Origin: Fibrobacter succinogenes
GTDB lineage: Bacteria; Fibrobacterota; Fibrobacteria; Fibrobacterales; Fibrobacteraceae
Length of the DNA: 64,000 nucleotides
Direction of reading: 5' to 3'
Assembly: GCA_902791475.1 (NCBI GenBank)
Contig: CADAWC010000013.1
Span: 1 to 64,000, forward strand
The first letter of the stretch is position 1. Every line of letters starts with the position of its first letter. The notes beneath the pieces were generated by a model. That model ran no database searches, was not told the DNA's origin, and saw nothing but the letters and a program-made list of their open reading frames with translations. Both the position numbers and the translations under genes were made by a program. Shown piece after piece: positions 8,171 through 17,050 of the stretch.

Positions 8171-8821
8171 ATGCTTAAACAAATCATCGCTCCCAGCGTC
8201 TTGAACGCAAACTTCCTCGAACTCGGCAACGGCCTCAAGGCCATTGAAAACGGAGGCGCAGGCCTCGTTCACCTGGACATCATGGATGGGCACTTTGTCC
8301 CAAACATCAGCTTTGGCCCGGGCATTTCTGCCTGCGTCAAGAAGGGAACCAAGCTCCCGCTCGATTGCCATTTGATGATCGAAAATCCGGAAAACTACGT
8401 GGGCGAATTTGCCAAGGCTGGCGCAAGCATCATCAGCGTGCATGCCGAAACCACGAACCATCTCGACCGTTTGCTGCACCAGATTGCAGAACTCGGCGTC
8501 AAGCCCGCAGTCGCCATCAATCCGGCTACTCCGCTCGAAAGCATCAAGTACGTGCTCGACATCGTGGACATGGTACTCATCATGTCTGTGAACCCGGGAT
8601 TCGGCGGCCAGAGCTTGATTCCTTACTGCCTCGACAAAATCCGCGAACTCCGCGCCCTTAAGCCGGAACTCAACATCCAGATTGACGGCGGCGTAAAGCT
8701 CGACAACATCCTCGCCTGCAAGGAAGCGGGCGCAAACATCTTCGTCGTCGGAAGTGCCATTTTCGGCAAACCCGATCCCGAAGCAGTCTGCAAGGAATTT
8801 GTAGAAAAAGTGAACGGCTAA
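8171..8821 (+). CDS. rpe: Ribulose-phosphate 3-epimerase
   Basis: The 216-aa TIM barrel interconverts D-ribulose-5-phosphate and D-xylulose-5-phosphate in the pentose phosphate pathway. Clear motifs are A-P-S-V-L-N-A, V-H-L-D-I-M-D-G-H-F-V-P-N with metal ligands, the D-C-H-L-M-I strand, N-P-G-F-G-G-Q and the phosphate site D-G-G-V-K followed by G-S-A-I-F. Length is normal. A canonical terminator follows at 8844-8866, so it is monocistronic. Confidence 0.95.
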   Translation: MLKQIIAPSVLNANFLELGNGLKAIENGGAGLVHLDIMDGHFVPNISFGPGISACVKKGTKLPLDCHLMIENPENYVGEFAKAGASIISVHAETTNHLDRLLHQIAELGVKPAVAINPATPLESIKYVLDIVDMVLIMSVNPGFGGQSLIPYCLDKIRELRALKPELNIQIDGGVKLDNILACKEAGANIFVVGSAIFGKPDPEAVCKEFVEKVNG

Positions 8822-8843
8822 CAGCCGCACAACAGTTTATTGA

Positions 8844-8866
8844 GCCCGCTTATTGCGGGCCTTTTT
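8844..8866 (+). terminator. Rho-independent terminator of rpe
   Basis: GCCCGC / GCGGGC stem with a five-base loop, then C and five T. Confidence 0.85.
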
Positions 8867-9186
8867 ATATAAAAAATTGGTCCCGCAAAGCGAGACCTTT
8901 CATATAACTTTTGTAATCCCCCAATTAACTCCCCGTCACATCGGTGTCGATGCAGCAGAAGCAAAAAGAGCAGACACAAAGATTATAGAAACAACGATAA
9001 GAAAGTACCAATTTTGCATGACCAAAATATATACTGAAAATATGGCAATGGACCAACTTTTCAAAAAAGTTACAATATTATTACAAACTATATCATACAA
9101 AGACTCCGTTATTTTACACAACCATTTTTTTACCAAACTTACAAACGTACGCTTTATTTATATTTACGCTGCCAAATGGGATTCCT
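8867..9186. other. 320-base gap, no gene supported
   Basis: A second small hairpin (GGTCCCGC-AAA-GCGAGACC, 8879-8897) follows the rpe terminator. The rest is A/T-rich and probably holds the promoter of the pabB-pabC fusion. Short frames on both strands (for example a hydrophobic 66-codon frame at 8936-9136, minus) lack ribosome-binding sites and were not called. Confidence 0.5.
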
Positions 9187-10782
9187 ATGCAGATATACGC
9201 AGATAAAATATTCAACAATCCAATAGAAACCATCGAAGCATTTCAGCCCAAAGATGTCAAGTTGGCGCTTGACAGAATTGAATTTTTACAAAGTAAGGGG
9301 CTTTATCTACTCGGCTACATGCGCTACGACCTCAAAAACGTAGCAGGCGACGCACCCCTTATCTACTTTGAAGCTTTCGATTCGTTCCAGCAGTTCGGAG
9401 AAAAAACACCCGACTACAAAATCGGCACTACTGTAAAACCGCGCCTATCCAAAGAAGAATACACACAAAAGATTGACTACATCAAAGAGCAAATCAAGAA
9501 CGGGATTACATACGAAGTCAATTATACATACCCATCAACGCTAAGAACAAACGCTAGTGAGTTAGACTTATACCAGTTCCTTTTGCAAAACCAGAAGACC
9601 CCTTACAACGCCTTTTTGCAAAATAAGTACGAAACGATTTTGTCTTTCTCGCCGGAACTGTTTTTCGTGAAGCGCGGCAACAAGATTTTGACAAAGCCCA
9701 TGAAGGGTACGCTCAAGCGTGGCAAGACTTCTGAAGAAGATGACGCATTACAAGAATTCTTGCACAACGACTTAAAGAACCGCACCGAAAACGTCATGAT
9801 TGTCGACTTGCTGCGAAACGATCTCGGGAGAATTTCAAAGCCGGGAACCGTATACGCAGACAAACTATTCGAAGTCGAAAAGCACAAAACCGTCTTCCAG
9901 ATGACCTCTGAGATTTCTTCAGAACTGAAAGACGGTACAACGCTTTACGACATCATCAATGCGATTTACCCATGCGGTTCCATCACGGGCGCGCCCAAAA
10001 TTTCTACAATGGAAGTCATCGCGAATGCAGAACCGTTCCCGCGAGAAGTGTACTGCGGCGCCATCGGCTACATCCACGGCGACGAAATGATTTTCTCCGT
10101 CCCCATCAGAATCTTGCAGAAAAAGCAAGGCGAATCGGAATACAGATACGATGCCGGCGGCGCCATCACGTGGGCATCTACCGCAGATGACGAATGGAAT
10201 GAAACAATGACCAAAGCAAATTTTTTAAACACCGATTTTTCGCTGATTGAAACAGGCATCACCGATTTCGAGATGCATCTTGAACGTTTGAGAAATTCCG
10301 CAAACGCGCTCGGCTTCACTTGGAACAGCGACCTTGAAAAAATCAAGTTCGATAGTTCTGTCGTGAACAGAATTGAGCTTTTTAAAGACGGTCATTTTGA
10401 ACTCACGACAAGACCAATTCCCGCACCCAAGCAAGATCCAAAAGTCAAAATCGTACACAAAGTAGATTCTTCCAATCCGTTCCTGTACCACAAAACGAGC
10501 ATCCGCTTGCCATTCCCGAAAGACGTCTTCGATGAAATCTGCGTGAACGAGAAAGGCGAAATCACCGAAGGCACGTTCACGAATATCGGCATTCTAAAAG
10601 ATGGCATCATCTACACGCCGCCTATCGAGTGCGGGCTTTTAAACGGCATCACAAGGCAAAAGCTTTTGAACGAAGGCAAGGCCAAAGAAAAAATCCTGTA
10701 CCCAAACGATCTCAAGACCGCCGAGAAAATCTACTGCTTCAATTCCGTCCGCGGCATTGTGGAAGTAACGCTCGACGAATAA
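9187..10782 (+). CDS. pabB: Fused aminodeoxychorismate synthase component I / 4-amino-4-deoxychorismate lyase
   Basis: The 531-aa protein joins two p-aminobenzoate enzymes. Residues ~1-345 are the chorismate-binding (PabB) domain: P-M-K-G-T with the Lys that distinguishes PabB from anthranilate synthase, E-N-V-M-I-V-D-L-L-R-N-D, and P-C-G-S-I-T-G-A-P-K. Residues ~350-531 are a class-IV aminotransferase fold matching PabC, with the candidate PLP lysine in Y-H-K-T-S-I-R and E-G-T-F-T-N-I. Together they make p-aminobenzoate from chorismate for folate; a glutaminase (PabA) must be encoded elsewhere. The N-terminal part is shorter than in PabB proteins that carry a tryptophan-binding lobe. folE and folD are also in this window but not adjacent. 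Confidence 0.9.
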   Translation: MQIYADKIFNNPIETIEAFQPKDVKLALDRIEFLQSKGLYLLGYMRYDLKNVAGDAPLIYFEAFDSFQQFGEKTPDYKIGTTVKPRLSKEEYTQKIDYIKEQIKNGITYEVNYTYPSTLRTNASELDLYQFLLQNQKTPYNAFLQNKYETILSFSPELFFVKRGNKILTKPMKGTLKRGKTSEEDDALQEFLHNDLKNRTENVMIVDLLRNDLGRISKPGTVYADKLFEVEKHKTVFQMTSEISSELKDGTTLYDIINAIYPCGSITGAPKISTMEVIANAEPFPREVYCGAIGYIHGDEMIFSVPIRILQKKQGESEYRYDAGGAITWASTADDEWNETMTKANFLNTDFSLIETGITDFEMHLERLRNSANALGFTWNSDLEKIKFDSSVVNRIELFKDGHFELTTRPIPAPKQDPKVKIVHKVDSSNPFLYHKTSIRLPFPKDVFDEICVNEKGEITEGTFTNIGILKDGIIYTPPIECGLLNGITRQKLLNEGKAKEKILYPNDLKTAEKIYCFNSVRGIVEVTLDE

Positions 10783-10798
10783 ATCCGGAATGACAAGT

Positions 10799-10821
10799 AA
10801 AAAGGCGGGCCAAAGCCCGCC
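10799..10821 (-). terminator. Rho-independent terminator of the GH9 gene, possibly bidirectional
   Basis: GGCGGGC-CAAA-GCCCGCC: a seven-base perfect stem. On the minus strand it ends in five T, so it serves the GH9 gene. It lies between convergent genes and may also act on pabB transcripts. Confidence 0.75.
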
Positions 10822-10851
10822 TAATCCTAAATCACACAACCTAGCGCAAAC

Positions 10852-12612
10852 TTACTTCACAACCGCATTGGCGTGGCCTACGTAAATGGCCTGCAAGGCG
10901 CCAGCGAGATATGCAAGCGGAGCGTTCCAGTTGATGGCCACTTCGTTTGTCGCATAGCTGCAACGGTTATCGATGTAAGCAAGTGCCGGCTTGTCTGCAA
11001 CAGCGTAGTTCGGGCACTTCCAAAGTTCCTTGCCATCGAGGTTGATGTCCTGCTTGCCCAAGTGCGGACCGCCCACGAGCATGCCCGGGACCGGATCATC
11101 GACAAAGTCCGATTCACTCACGCGATGGTGCGGGTTGCGCGGGCTTCTGTAGCCAAAGCCAGTCACATACGTCATTTCAATCGGGTTCTTGCCCAAGAGG
11201 TAGTCGAGACACTGCTGGGCGCCATCCAAGTAGCTCTTGTCGCCCGTGATGTAATAAGCATGCAGCAACACGATTCCGTTGTTCGCCATGGCACTGTTAC
11301 TGCCCCAGTTCCAGCTAGACGGAAGAGCCGGGAGTCTGTAAGCGCTCGTATCGCCAACCGCACGAAGTTCGTTTGCTGCGGCAAGCAATGCCTTGCGAGC
11401 GGCACCACCGAGCTTTGCGCCAAAGTCCGCAGAATCCAGAGCCACATGGTAAACAGCGAGCATGTTCACATCGCCCCACCACGGTCCATCGCTTCTGATC
11501 TTGTAAGCGCTCAAGTCGTTGAGGTAATTCTTCTTCTTTGTGGCGCGGAAAAGTTCTGTTGCAGCAAAGGCAAATTCATCCTTGCCGTCTTCGCCGCCAT
11601 ACGTATAGTCGCCCGTCTGCACATCGGAGGGTTGCTTGTACAAAGCCTTCGGATTGTGCTTTGCCCAATAATAGGCGGCACCAGAAGCCTTGAGCATGCG
11701 GTCTGCAAAAGCCTTGTCGAACGGAGCATACACGCGAGAAGCCTGCGCCATCACAGCGGCAAAGTCAAGTGTTGCAGTCAAGCTCTTTTCAATCGCATAG
11801 CGCTTCGCGCCATCAATTTCAGGCATCGTGCTAGAGCCGAACTTGAGCGATGTGAGCTTGTGGTAAACACCACCGTCCTTGTCCTGCATCGAAAGCATCC
11901 AGTCCAGATTCCAGCGGATTTCTTCGAGGAGCGAAGGCATCTTCGGAAATTCACGCGGGATGTTCCACTGGAGCGTATCCATGAACGCCGGGAAGTGTTC
12001 ATAAAGTTCCAAAAGCGTAAACACGGTAATGCCCGAGTTCACAATGTACTTGCCATAGTCACCGGCATCGTACCAACCGCGCTGCGACTTGATAATCTTC
12101 GGGTCAGCCTTCTTGGGAGCGGGTTTGCCCTTGGACTGCGCAACGACCGTCGCCGTCGGCAAATCTGTACCGTAAACAGTCACGCTGTCGTCAATGTGGC
12201 CAGCTGCACGAGCCCACTTGCCCGCATAGCGCGTATCGAGAGCCATACCTGCACGCTGGTAGTAGAACCACTTGAGGGCCGCCTTCGTCAAATCTTCGTA
12301 AACGTGCTCGCCAATCACGACCGGGTTGCCGATATAGCCGTCTCTGTACAAACGGTACGTGCCCGGCTTCTTGATCGAAGATATATCGTAAGTCTGGACT
12401 TCTTCACCACTGTAATCCCAGTCATAGACCATCGGGGCTTCGAGCGTAAGCACCGTGTTCCCTGCCATGTCACGGACTTCGAGCGGGTTCGCATCGTTAC
12501 CGGGAATGACGACCGTCTTTTCGGATTCGGGGGCAAAGCCAAGCTGGTTCACCAGGGGGATAGCCATTGTCGGCACAGCAAACGCTAACGCAGCGAGCAA
12601 ATATTTACGCAT
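10852..12612 (-). CDS. Secreted GH9 endoglucanase (cellulase)
   Basis: The start at 12612 has GTGAGG upstream and gives a signal peptide (M-R-K-Y-L-L-A-A-L-A...) in a 586-aa protein; the longer frame starts inside repeat DNA. Residues ~18-100 form the N-terminal Ig-like (CelD_N) domain. Residues ~105-580 are the GH9 (alpha/alpha)6 barrel: W-Y-D-A-G-D (181-185) carrying the base, P-H-H-R near 500, and N-E-V-A-I-N-W with Glu557 as proton donor. It hydrolyses beta-1,4-glucan by inversion, presumably in the periplasm or at the surface. No cellulose-binding domain is fused. A terminator lies 30 bases downstream. Confidence 0.92.
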   Translation of the reverse strand: MRKYLLAALAFAVPTMAIPLVNQLGFAPESEKTVVIPGNDANPLEVRDMAGNTVLTLEAPMVYDWDYSGEEVQTYDISSIKKPGTYRLYRDGYIGNPVVIGEHVYEDLTKAALKWFYYQRAGMALDTRYAGKWARAAGHIDDSVTVYGTDLPTATVVAQSKGKPAPKKADPKIIKSQRGWYDAGDYGKYIVNSGITVFTLLELYEHFPAFMDTLQWNIPREFPKMPSLLEEIRWNLDWMLSMQDKDGGVYHKLTSLKFGSSTMPEIDGAKRYAIEKSLTATLDFAAVMAQASRVYAPFDKAFADRMLKASGAAYYWAKHNPKALYKQPSDVQTGDYTYGGEDGKDEFAFAATELFRATKKKNYLNDLSAYKIRSDGPWWGDVNMLAVYHVALDSADFGAKLGGAARKALLAAANELRAVGDTSAYRLPALPSSWNWGSNSAMANNGIVLLHAYYITGDKSYLDGAQQCLDYLLGKNPIEMTYVTGFGYRSPRNPHHRVSESDFVDDPVPGMLVGGPHLGKQDINLDGKELWKCPNYAVADKPALAYIDNRCSYATNEVAINWNAPLAYLAGALQAIYVGHANAVVK

Positions 12613-12630
12613 TAGAAACCTCACTTTACA

Positions 12631-12658
12631 AGGAAACGCCCGTATTTGCAGGCATGAC
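12631..12658. repeat. REP-like element, degenerate
   Basis: It keeps the right end GGCATGAC and a GCCCGTATTTGCAGGC-type stem, but the left end has drifted to AGGAAACG. Confidence 0.45.
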
Positions 12659-12797
12659 ATCGTAATATATAAACGCTAATTACAATATAAAGATACCTTT
12701 AATTTTATGAAAATGTATTGAGCCTGCTCACTTTAATGTTTACCATAGGTAACAAGTGTATTAAGTGTGTTGCAATTAGGCATTGACTATTTTCATT

Positions 12798-12826
12798 GTC
12801 ATGCCGGCCACTGTGCCGGCATCGCC
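12798..12826. repeat. REP-like palindromic element, reverse orientation
   Basis: GTCATGCCGGC...GCCGGCATCGCC with both family ends intact in reverse orientation. Confidence 0.78.
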
Positions 12827-12928
12827 TTTTCGTATTACGAGATGGTGACCCCGTCCCCATTCGCGGATCATGACCACATAAGAGCTGAAGCTCTAAGTGG
12901 TCAAAGAGAACAAGTCCGGGGTGACAGT

Positions 12929-12967
12929 AAAAAAATCCTCGGCGCATCTTGTTGCGTCGAGGATTTT
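12929..12967 (-). terminator. Rho-independent terminator of the six-gene outer-membrane operon
   Basis: On the minus strand, AATCCTCGACGCA pairs with TGCGCCGAGGATT (one mismatch) around a short loop, then seven T. It lies 60 bases after the GH18-like stop codon and closes the operon that begins at 22300. Confidence 0.82.
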
Positions 12968-13028
12968 CAAAAGCATTTGTGAATCTCGCGGATTTTGTCA
13001 ATCTCGCGATTCGCTCAAGCTCAGAGAA

Positions 13029-14084
13029 TTACTTCTTCTTGGAAGCCTTGTAGTTCACGCCCGGGCGGAGTTCGAGGCCAACCGTCACGAGGAGTGAGAC
13101 GATCGGTTCGTAGTGGTCCTGGGAGAGGTCGTACACGGCAACGCCTGCCATGCCTTCGCTCTTCACGTGCTGGGCGACTGCCTTCACGGACGGGATACCC
13201 ATGAACACGATAGATTCGGTTTCGCTCACAGCCACTTCGGACTTGGTCGCTTCATCGAATGTCACCGTGTAATCCGGAGTGTCAAAGCGGTTCATGAGTT
13301 CAGCGTACGGGAGGTAACCTTCGTTACCGCTTCCAACGCCCTGATGGCTCGTGCCGAGGCCCTTAGCACCGGCAAAAGACTTACCGTAGAGGAACACGAC
13401 CGGAGCAAGGAGTTCCTTGTTCACGCCAGCGGCGGCAACAGCGTCAAGCGTTTCCTGCACAGAGTTTGCGCTCTGGTTCGGAACGAGGCTGCTTTCGCTT
13501 TCGTTCATGAGGTCGGCCATGAACACGTCCACGTAAGCAAGGCGGTTCAAGGCTTCAGCCTTGTAGGCATCCATGCCGGCTGCCGGGTAAATCACGGCAG
13601 TCACCGTCGAGCCCGAGAGACCGTCGACCAATGCGTTCAGCATCTTGGCGTAATCTTCGGAATCATCCGTCGTGAGGTTCTGCCAGTCGAGTTCAACACC
13701 GTCACCGCCGTTCGTTGCAATCCAGTCCTTCACGTTAGAGACGAAGGAAGAAAGCGTTTCGTCGGAGGAGGCGATAGCCTTGAGGTTCGATTCAGCTTCC
13801 ATGCCGCCCACGGAAACAATCAGCTTCACGCCGTTTTCCTTGGACATGCTTGCGAGGTTCTTGAAGTTGTCGGCATCGTATTCGTCGGCAAAGGCAACCG
13901 TACCTTCAGCACTCGGAGTGATAGACATGTAGTGAATGTCAGTCACGAGATTGTAGCGGATATCCTTGGCGTAGAACTGGGAATACTGACTCCAATACGG
14001 ATAGAAGCCAATCACTTTGTCAGCTGCAGCCTGGGCCATCGCAGCGCCCATGGCAAGAGCCAATGTAATAACTTTAAAGTTCAT
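13029..14084 (-). CDS. Secreted GH18-like protein lacking the catalytic glutamate
   Basis: The 351-aa protein has a signal peptide (1-~20) and a GH18 (chitinase-type) barrel: V-I-G-F-Y-P-Y-W at 24-31, L-I-V-S-V-G-G near 88-94, and the active-site strand at 128-135. GH18 enzymes carry D-G-x-D-x-D-x-E there; this one reads D-G-V-E-L-D-W-Q. The proton-donor Glu is Gln135 and the second Asp is Glu131, so hydrolysis of chitin-type substrate is unlikely and a binding role is more probable. It is the last gene of the six-gene operon (AAGAGG eight bases before ATG, 17-base gap). Confidence 0.85.
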   Translation of the reverse strand: MNFKVITLALAMGAAMAQAAADKVIGFYPYWSQYSQFYAKDIRYNLVTDIHYMSITPSAEGTVAFADEYDADNFKNLASMSKENGVKLIVSVGGMEAESNLKAIASSDETLSSFVSNVKDWIATNGGDGVELDWQNLTTDDSEDYAKMLNALVDGLSGSTVTAVIYPAAGMDAYKAEALNRLAYVDVFMADLMNESESSLVPNQSANSVQETLDAVAAAGVNKELLAPVVFLYGKSFAGAKGLGTSHQGVGSGNEGYLPYAELMNRFDTPDYTVTFDEATKSEVAVSETESIVFMGIPSVKAVAQHVKSEGMAGVAVYDLSQDHYEPIVSLLVTVGLELRPGVNYKASKKK

Positions 14085-14101
14085 TTTGAATACCTCTTAT
14101 C

Positions 14102-14848
14102 CTATTGAGCAATTACACGAACCGTGCCGGCTTCGTCTTGGCAGTAAAGATTCGTATCTGCAACAAAGTTCTCAGCTTTCTGAACACCTTCAGCCTGCTG
14201 CTTATAAATTGGCAAATCCACGCGGTTTACATTGGCGAGTTCGTCCGGACGGCAAGCGCGATAAGCCCAGCCATGGGTTCTACCAAACATCAGGAACTGC
14301 TGGGAAATCACATCTTCGTCAACCGGGAGTGCGCTCAATACAACGAAGTCATTGTCGACACCGACAAGATTGACCGCAGTCACATAGCTCACGATAGTGT
14401 TCCAAAGCTTCGGCTTTTTACCTGCAATTGCATTAGTAACAGAGTCAGCCATAGTCGGACCACCTGCAGCTTCAACTGCAGCCTTGGCAGCTTCAATTTC
14501 AGCTTTTTCCTGAAGTGCAGCAGCCCACTGTTCAGGCGTACCACCAGCCATATACTTATCAAAGTAAATGGCTTGCATGGCTTCAGTATTGGCAAGGAGG
14601 TTCGCTTCGTCCGTAGACTTTTGAGCATTGTAAGCAGCGTCACCGAGATTTTCCTTGAGCTGGGTATTGTAGTCACTTACGTAATCTCTGTACTGCATCA
14701 TGCGAAGTTCCGGATGCAAAGACATGTACTCCAAAGCGGAGAATCCAGCCGGATAGCTATCGACATAAGGGTCATCAACACTCATCGAGGAGCAGGCGCC
14801 CAAAACACCTGCCAAGAGAATCATCATGTACTGGTGAAGTTTTTTCAT
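14102..14848 (-). CDS. Putative outer-membrane lipoprotein of the barrel operon
   Basis: The start at 14848 has AGAGG eight bases upstream; a GTG nine bases earlier lacks spacing. The 248-aa protein opens with M-K-K-L-H-Q-Y and a lipobox V-L-G-A-C (Cys near 18), then an Ala/Glu-rich, mostly helical middle (~85-130) and a mixed C-terminal half. I recognise no family. It lies between the third barrel gene and the GH18-like gene with gaps of 12 and 17 bases, so it is probably a periplasm- or surface-facing partner of the barrels. Confidence 0.75.
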   Translation of the reverse strand: MKKLHQYMMILLAGVLGACSSMSVDDPYVDSYPAGFSALEYMSLHPELRMMQYRDYVSDYNTQLKENLGDAAYNAQKSTDEANLLANTEAMQAIYFDKYMAGGTPEQWAAALQEKAEIEAAKAAVEAAGGPTMADSVTNAIAGKKPKLWNTIVSYVTAVNLVGVDNDFVVLSALPVDEDVISQQFLMFGRTHGWAYRACRPDELANVNRVDLPIYKQQAEGVQKAENFVADTNLYCQDEAGTVRVIAQ

Positions 14849-14860
14849 TTTCAGCACCTC

Positions 14861-17035
14861 TTAGAAATTCACCGTCACATCGGCGGAAAGTATGTTCTTG
14901 GTGATGGAAACCTTGTCTGCACCAGCGATGACACCAGTATTGTAGCTGTACTGGAGTTCGTTAGTGAGCATGCCATACTGCAAGGACAGGTAAGACAACG
15001 GAGCAAGTTTCACACGGACACCAGCCATAATCAGGCGTTCCGTAGCATCGTTCACGTTAACAATAAACGGAGCTTCTTCAGTTCCGCCCACGAGCGGTAC
15101 ACCACCATTGTCAAAGACCTTCTTGTACTGCTGGAAACCAGCAAGCACGCCGATCGGGCCCCAAACGTCAGCCGTAAGGCCAGCAACGATTCGAGTGGCC
15201 TGGCGCTTCAAGTAAGCGCTTTCGGAAGCCTGGGAGAAAGAACCCTGAATGAGAATCTGGCGGTCGAGAGCGGCAAGAGCACCGACATCAGCACCGAGAC
15301 CAAATGCAAATTCAGTGTACTTGTTTTCCTGGATTACAGGAAGACCAGCCAAAGTCCACTTACCGTAATCGGCATAAGTCTGAGTAAGGACGCTTACGCG
15401 ACCATTGAAGAAGATCTTGTCTTCCCAGTTTGCATCGGCCTTAGCCATGATCCCCTTACGGTCAGGGGTTGCCAAACCGAACGGCAAAGACATGCTTACA
15501 GACGGGTCGATATCTCTGAGATAGTCCTTTTCAACTTCGAGCTTCTTAGAAGTGGTCCCCGTGTAACCATTGCGGTAGAAATGACCGTTCTTGTAGTTGT
15601 TGTCCAAACGGGCAAACATATTGGTACTTTCTTTTTCACTCGAAAGAGCGTTGACGAGATTTTCCGAAGTCATCAAGTTGTTTGCATTCAATGTCGTAGA
15701 ATTGTAGACACTGTAGTAGAGGTTTTCGAGGCTAGAAGCACCGAACGTCCCCAAGATGACATCGTTGATCGAATTCGAGTAGAAAGCGTTCGAATTGAGG
15801 ATTGTGGCACGGCCCGTATAGACCGGAGAAGAAGCCAATTCAGACCAGAAGCTGGAATCAGTCTGGAGGTAACCGGCTTCAGCCTTGAAGTCAAGACCGC
15901 TGACATTGCCCTTCACAAAGAGATTTGCGTAGATGCTCTTGCCATCCTGTTCGCGATAGTCTTCATTGATACGGGCATCAACTTTAGGAGTCGACTTAAC
16001 GATATAAATGACTTCCTTGCCATCGATGTTCTTTTGCGTAAGAGAATAGGTCGTTTCCGGCACCTTACCCATGTAGTCACGATCGACTTTCCAATTGGAC
16101 ATGGCAAATTCGCCGTTCACACCGAACGAAACCGGAAGTTCCGGGAGGATCTTCTTGGAATCGAAAGCAAGGTCAGCAGAGAACACCATGTTCTTGTCGT
16201 AATAGACCGTATCTGTAGTAGCAATCTTCTTAGAGCGAGCCGTCAGCTTGCGGTCCATCAGATTGACGTAGTTCACGCCAAGGTGAGCACCGTAGGCATC
16301 GGCACCAACGCGAGCACCAAGGAGGTAACGGTCAGCGAAATCGAAGTCGAAGAACACCTGGTCGAGCTTCTTAGCCGTATTGCGAAGACGGGCACCCGTG
16401 AGCTGAGCGGTGATATTATCGACCGGGCCCACATTACCGCTCTGGTAAGCGACATTGAGACCCTGCAACAGGCGACGGCTCGTAGTATCGAGGTTGCGCT
16501 GGGCAAGAGCTTCACGACGCTTTTCCGCAAAGATTTCCGGTTCCTGGAGGATTTCGGTCTGCGGAGTGTAAATGGTAAGCGGGGTATAACCGATACGCAT
16601 GTAACCCAAGTTGAAGTCAACATGCTTATTCAGGATTGTACCATCATAGCTGAACCAGTGACCGATAATCGGGTTGTTGTTTTCGTCGTAAGCGTTCTGC
16701 CAATCCTTGTGCAAACGCAACTGGACATCGATCATAGTCTCAGAACTCGGACGAGCAGTCAAACGCAGGTTCACATCGGTGAAGGCCTGGTTTTCCTGAG
16801 TCGGAGAGTTTTCTGCATACTGGTCAGAAGAAGAGAAGGAGGCAAGTGCACCAGCCTTTGCCGTACCATTGATCTTAAGCCCGAGAACAGCTGCATTGAG
16901 AGAATCCAGCTTTTCCAAAAGGGATTTCTGTTGCGTCACAACCTCAGCCTGGTTTTCTGCAGCAAAGGCTGCCGTAGCCGAGAAGGCAAGTGCGGAGGTC
17001 AGTAAAAATTTGCGCATGTTCATATTGAAATTCAT
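14861..17035 (-). CDS. Outer-membrane beta-barrel protein, paralogue 3 of the operon
   Basis: The 724-aa protein has a signal peptide (cleavage near A-A-F-A-A, ~26), a short helical segment (Q-Q-K-S-L-L-E-K-L-D-S-L), then alternating beta-strand sequence to a C-terminal ...T-V-N-F whose final Phe fits the BAM-recognition signal. It shares with its neighbour the motif L-T-I-Y-(N/T)-P ... E-P-x-I-F-A-x-K-R ... L-Q-G-(V/L)-N, and D-R-K-G-I/N-R-M-G-V further on. GGGAGG precedes the ATG. Function is unknown: a porin or surface-binding protein is likely. It belongs to the 13029-22300 operon. Confidence 0.82.
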   Translation of the reverse strand: MNFNMNMRKFLLTSALAFSATAAFAAENQAEVVTQQKSLLEKLDSLNAAVLGLKINGTAKAGALASFSSSDQYAENSPTQENQAFTDVNLRLTARPSSETMIDVQLRLHKDWQNAYDENNNPIIGHWFSYDGTILNKHVDFNLGYMRIGYTPLTIYTPQTEILQEPEIFAEKRREALAQRNLDTTSRRLLQGLNVAYQSGNVGPVDNITAQLTGARLRNTAKKLDQVFFDFDFADRYLLGARVGADAYGAHLGVNYVNLMDRKLTARSKKIATTDTVYYDKNMVFSADLAFDSKKILPELPVSFGVNGEFAMSNWKVDRDYMGKVPETTYSLTQKNIDGKEVIYIVKSTPKVDARINEDYREQDGKSIYANLFVKGNVSGLDFKAEAGYLQTDSSFWSELASSPVYTGRATILNSNAFYSNSINDVILGTFGASSLENLYYSVYNSTTLNANNLMTSENLVNALSSEKESTNMFARLDNNYKNGHFYRNGYTGTTSKKLEVEKDYLRDIDPSVSMSLPFGLATPDRKGIMAKADANWEDKIFFNGRVSVLTQTYADYGKWTLAGLPVIQENKYTEFAFGLGADVGALAALDRQILIQGSFSQASESAYLKRQATRIVAGLTADVWGPIGVLAGFQQYKKVFDNGGVPLVGGTEEAPFIVNVNDATERLIMAGVRVKLAPLSYLSLQYGMLTNELQYSYNTGVIAGADKVSITKNILSADVTVNF

Positions 17036-17050
17036 TCTAGTTACCTCCCA

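Larger units (their letters stand above)
12613..13028. other. 416-base repeat-rich gap
   Basis: It holds the GH9 gene's upstream region, a degenerate REP-like copy (12631-12658), a good REP copy (12798-12826), and a compound palindrome (about 12840-12924: TGACCCCG...CGGGGTGAC outside, TGACCAC...GTGGTCA inside). The GH18-like gene's terminator follows. No protein gene is supported. Confidence 0.6.

Noticed and set aside
8936..9136. 66-codon minus-strand frame coding a hydrophobic peptide
   Set aside because: It lacks a ribosome-binding site and a terminator, and the translation looks like A/T-rich intergenic DNA; it probably overlaps the pabB promoter.
14105..17005. Very long plus-strand frame opposite the barrel genes
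   Set aside because: It is a shadow of the minus-strand genes with an unlikely His/Val/Arg-rich composition; the minus-strand readings have signal peptides and ribosome-binding sites.
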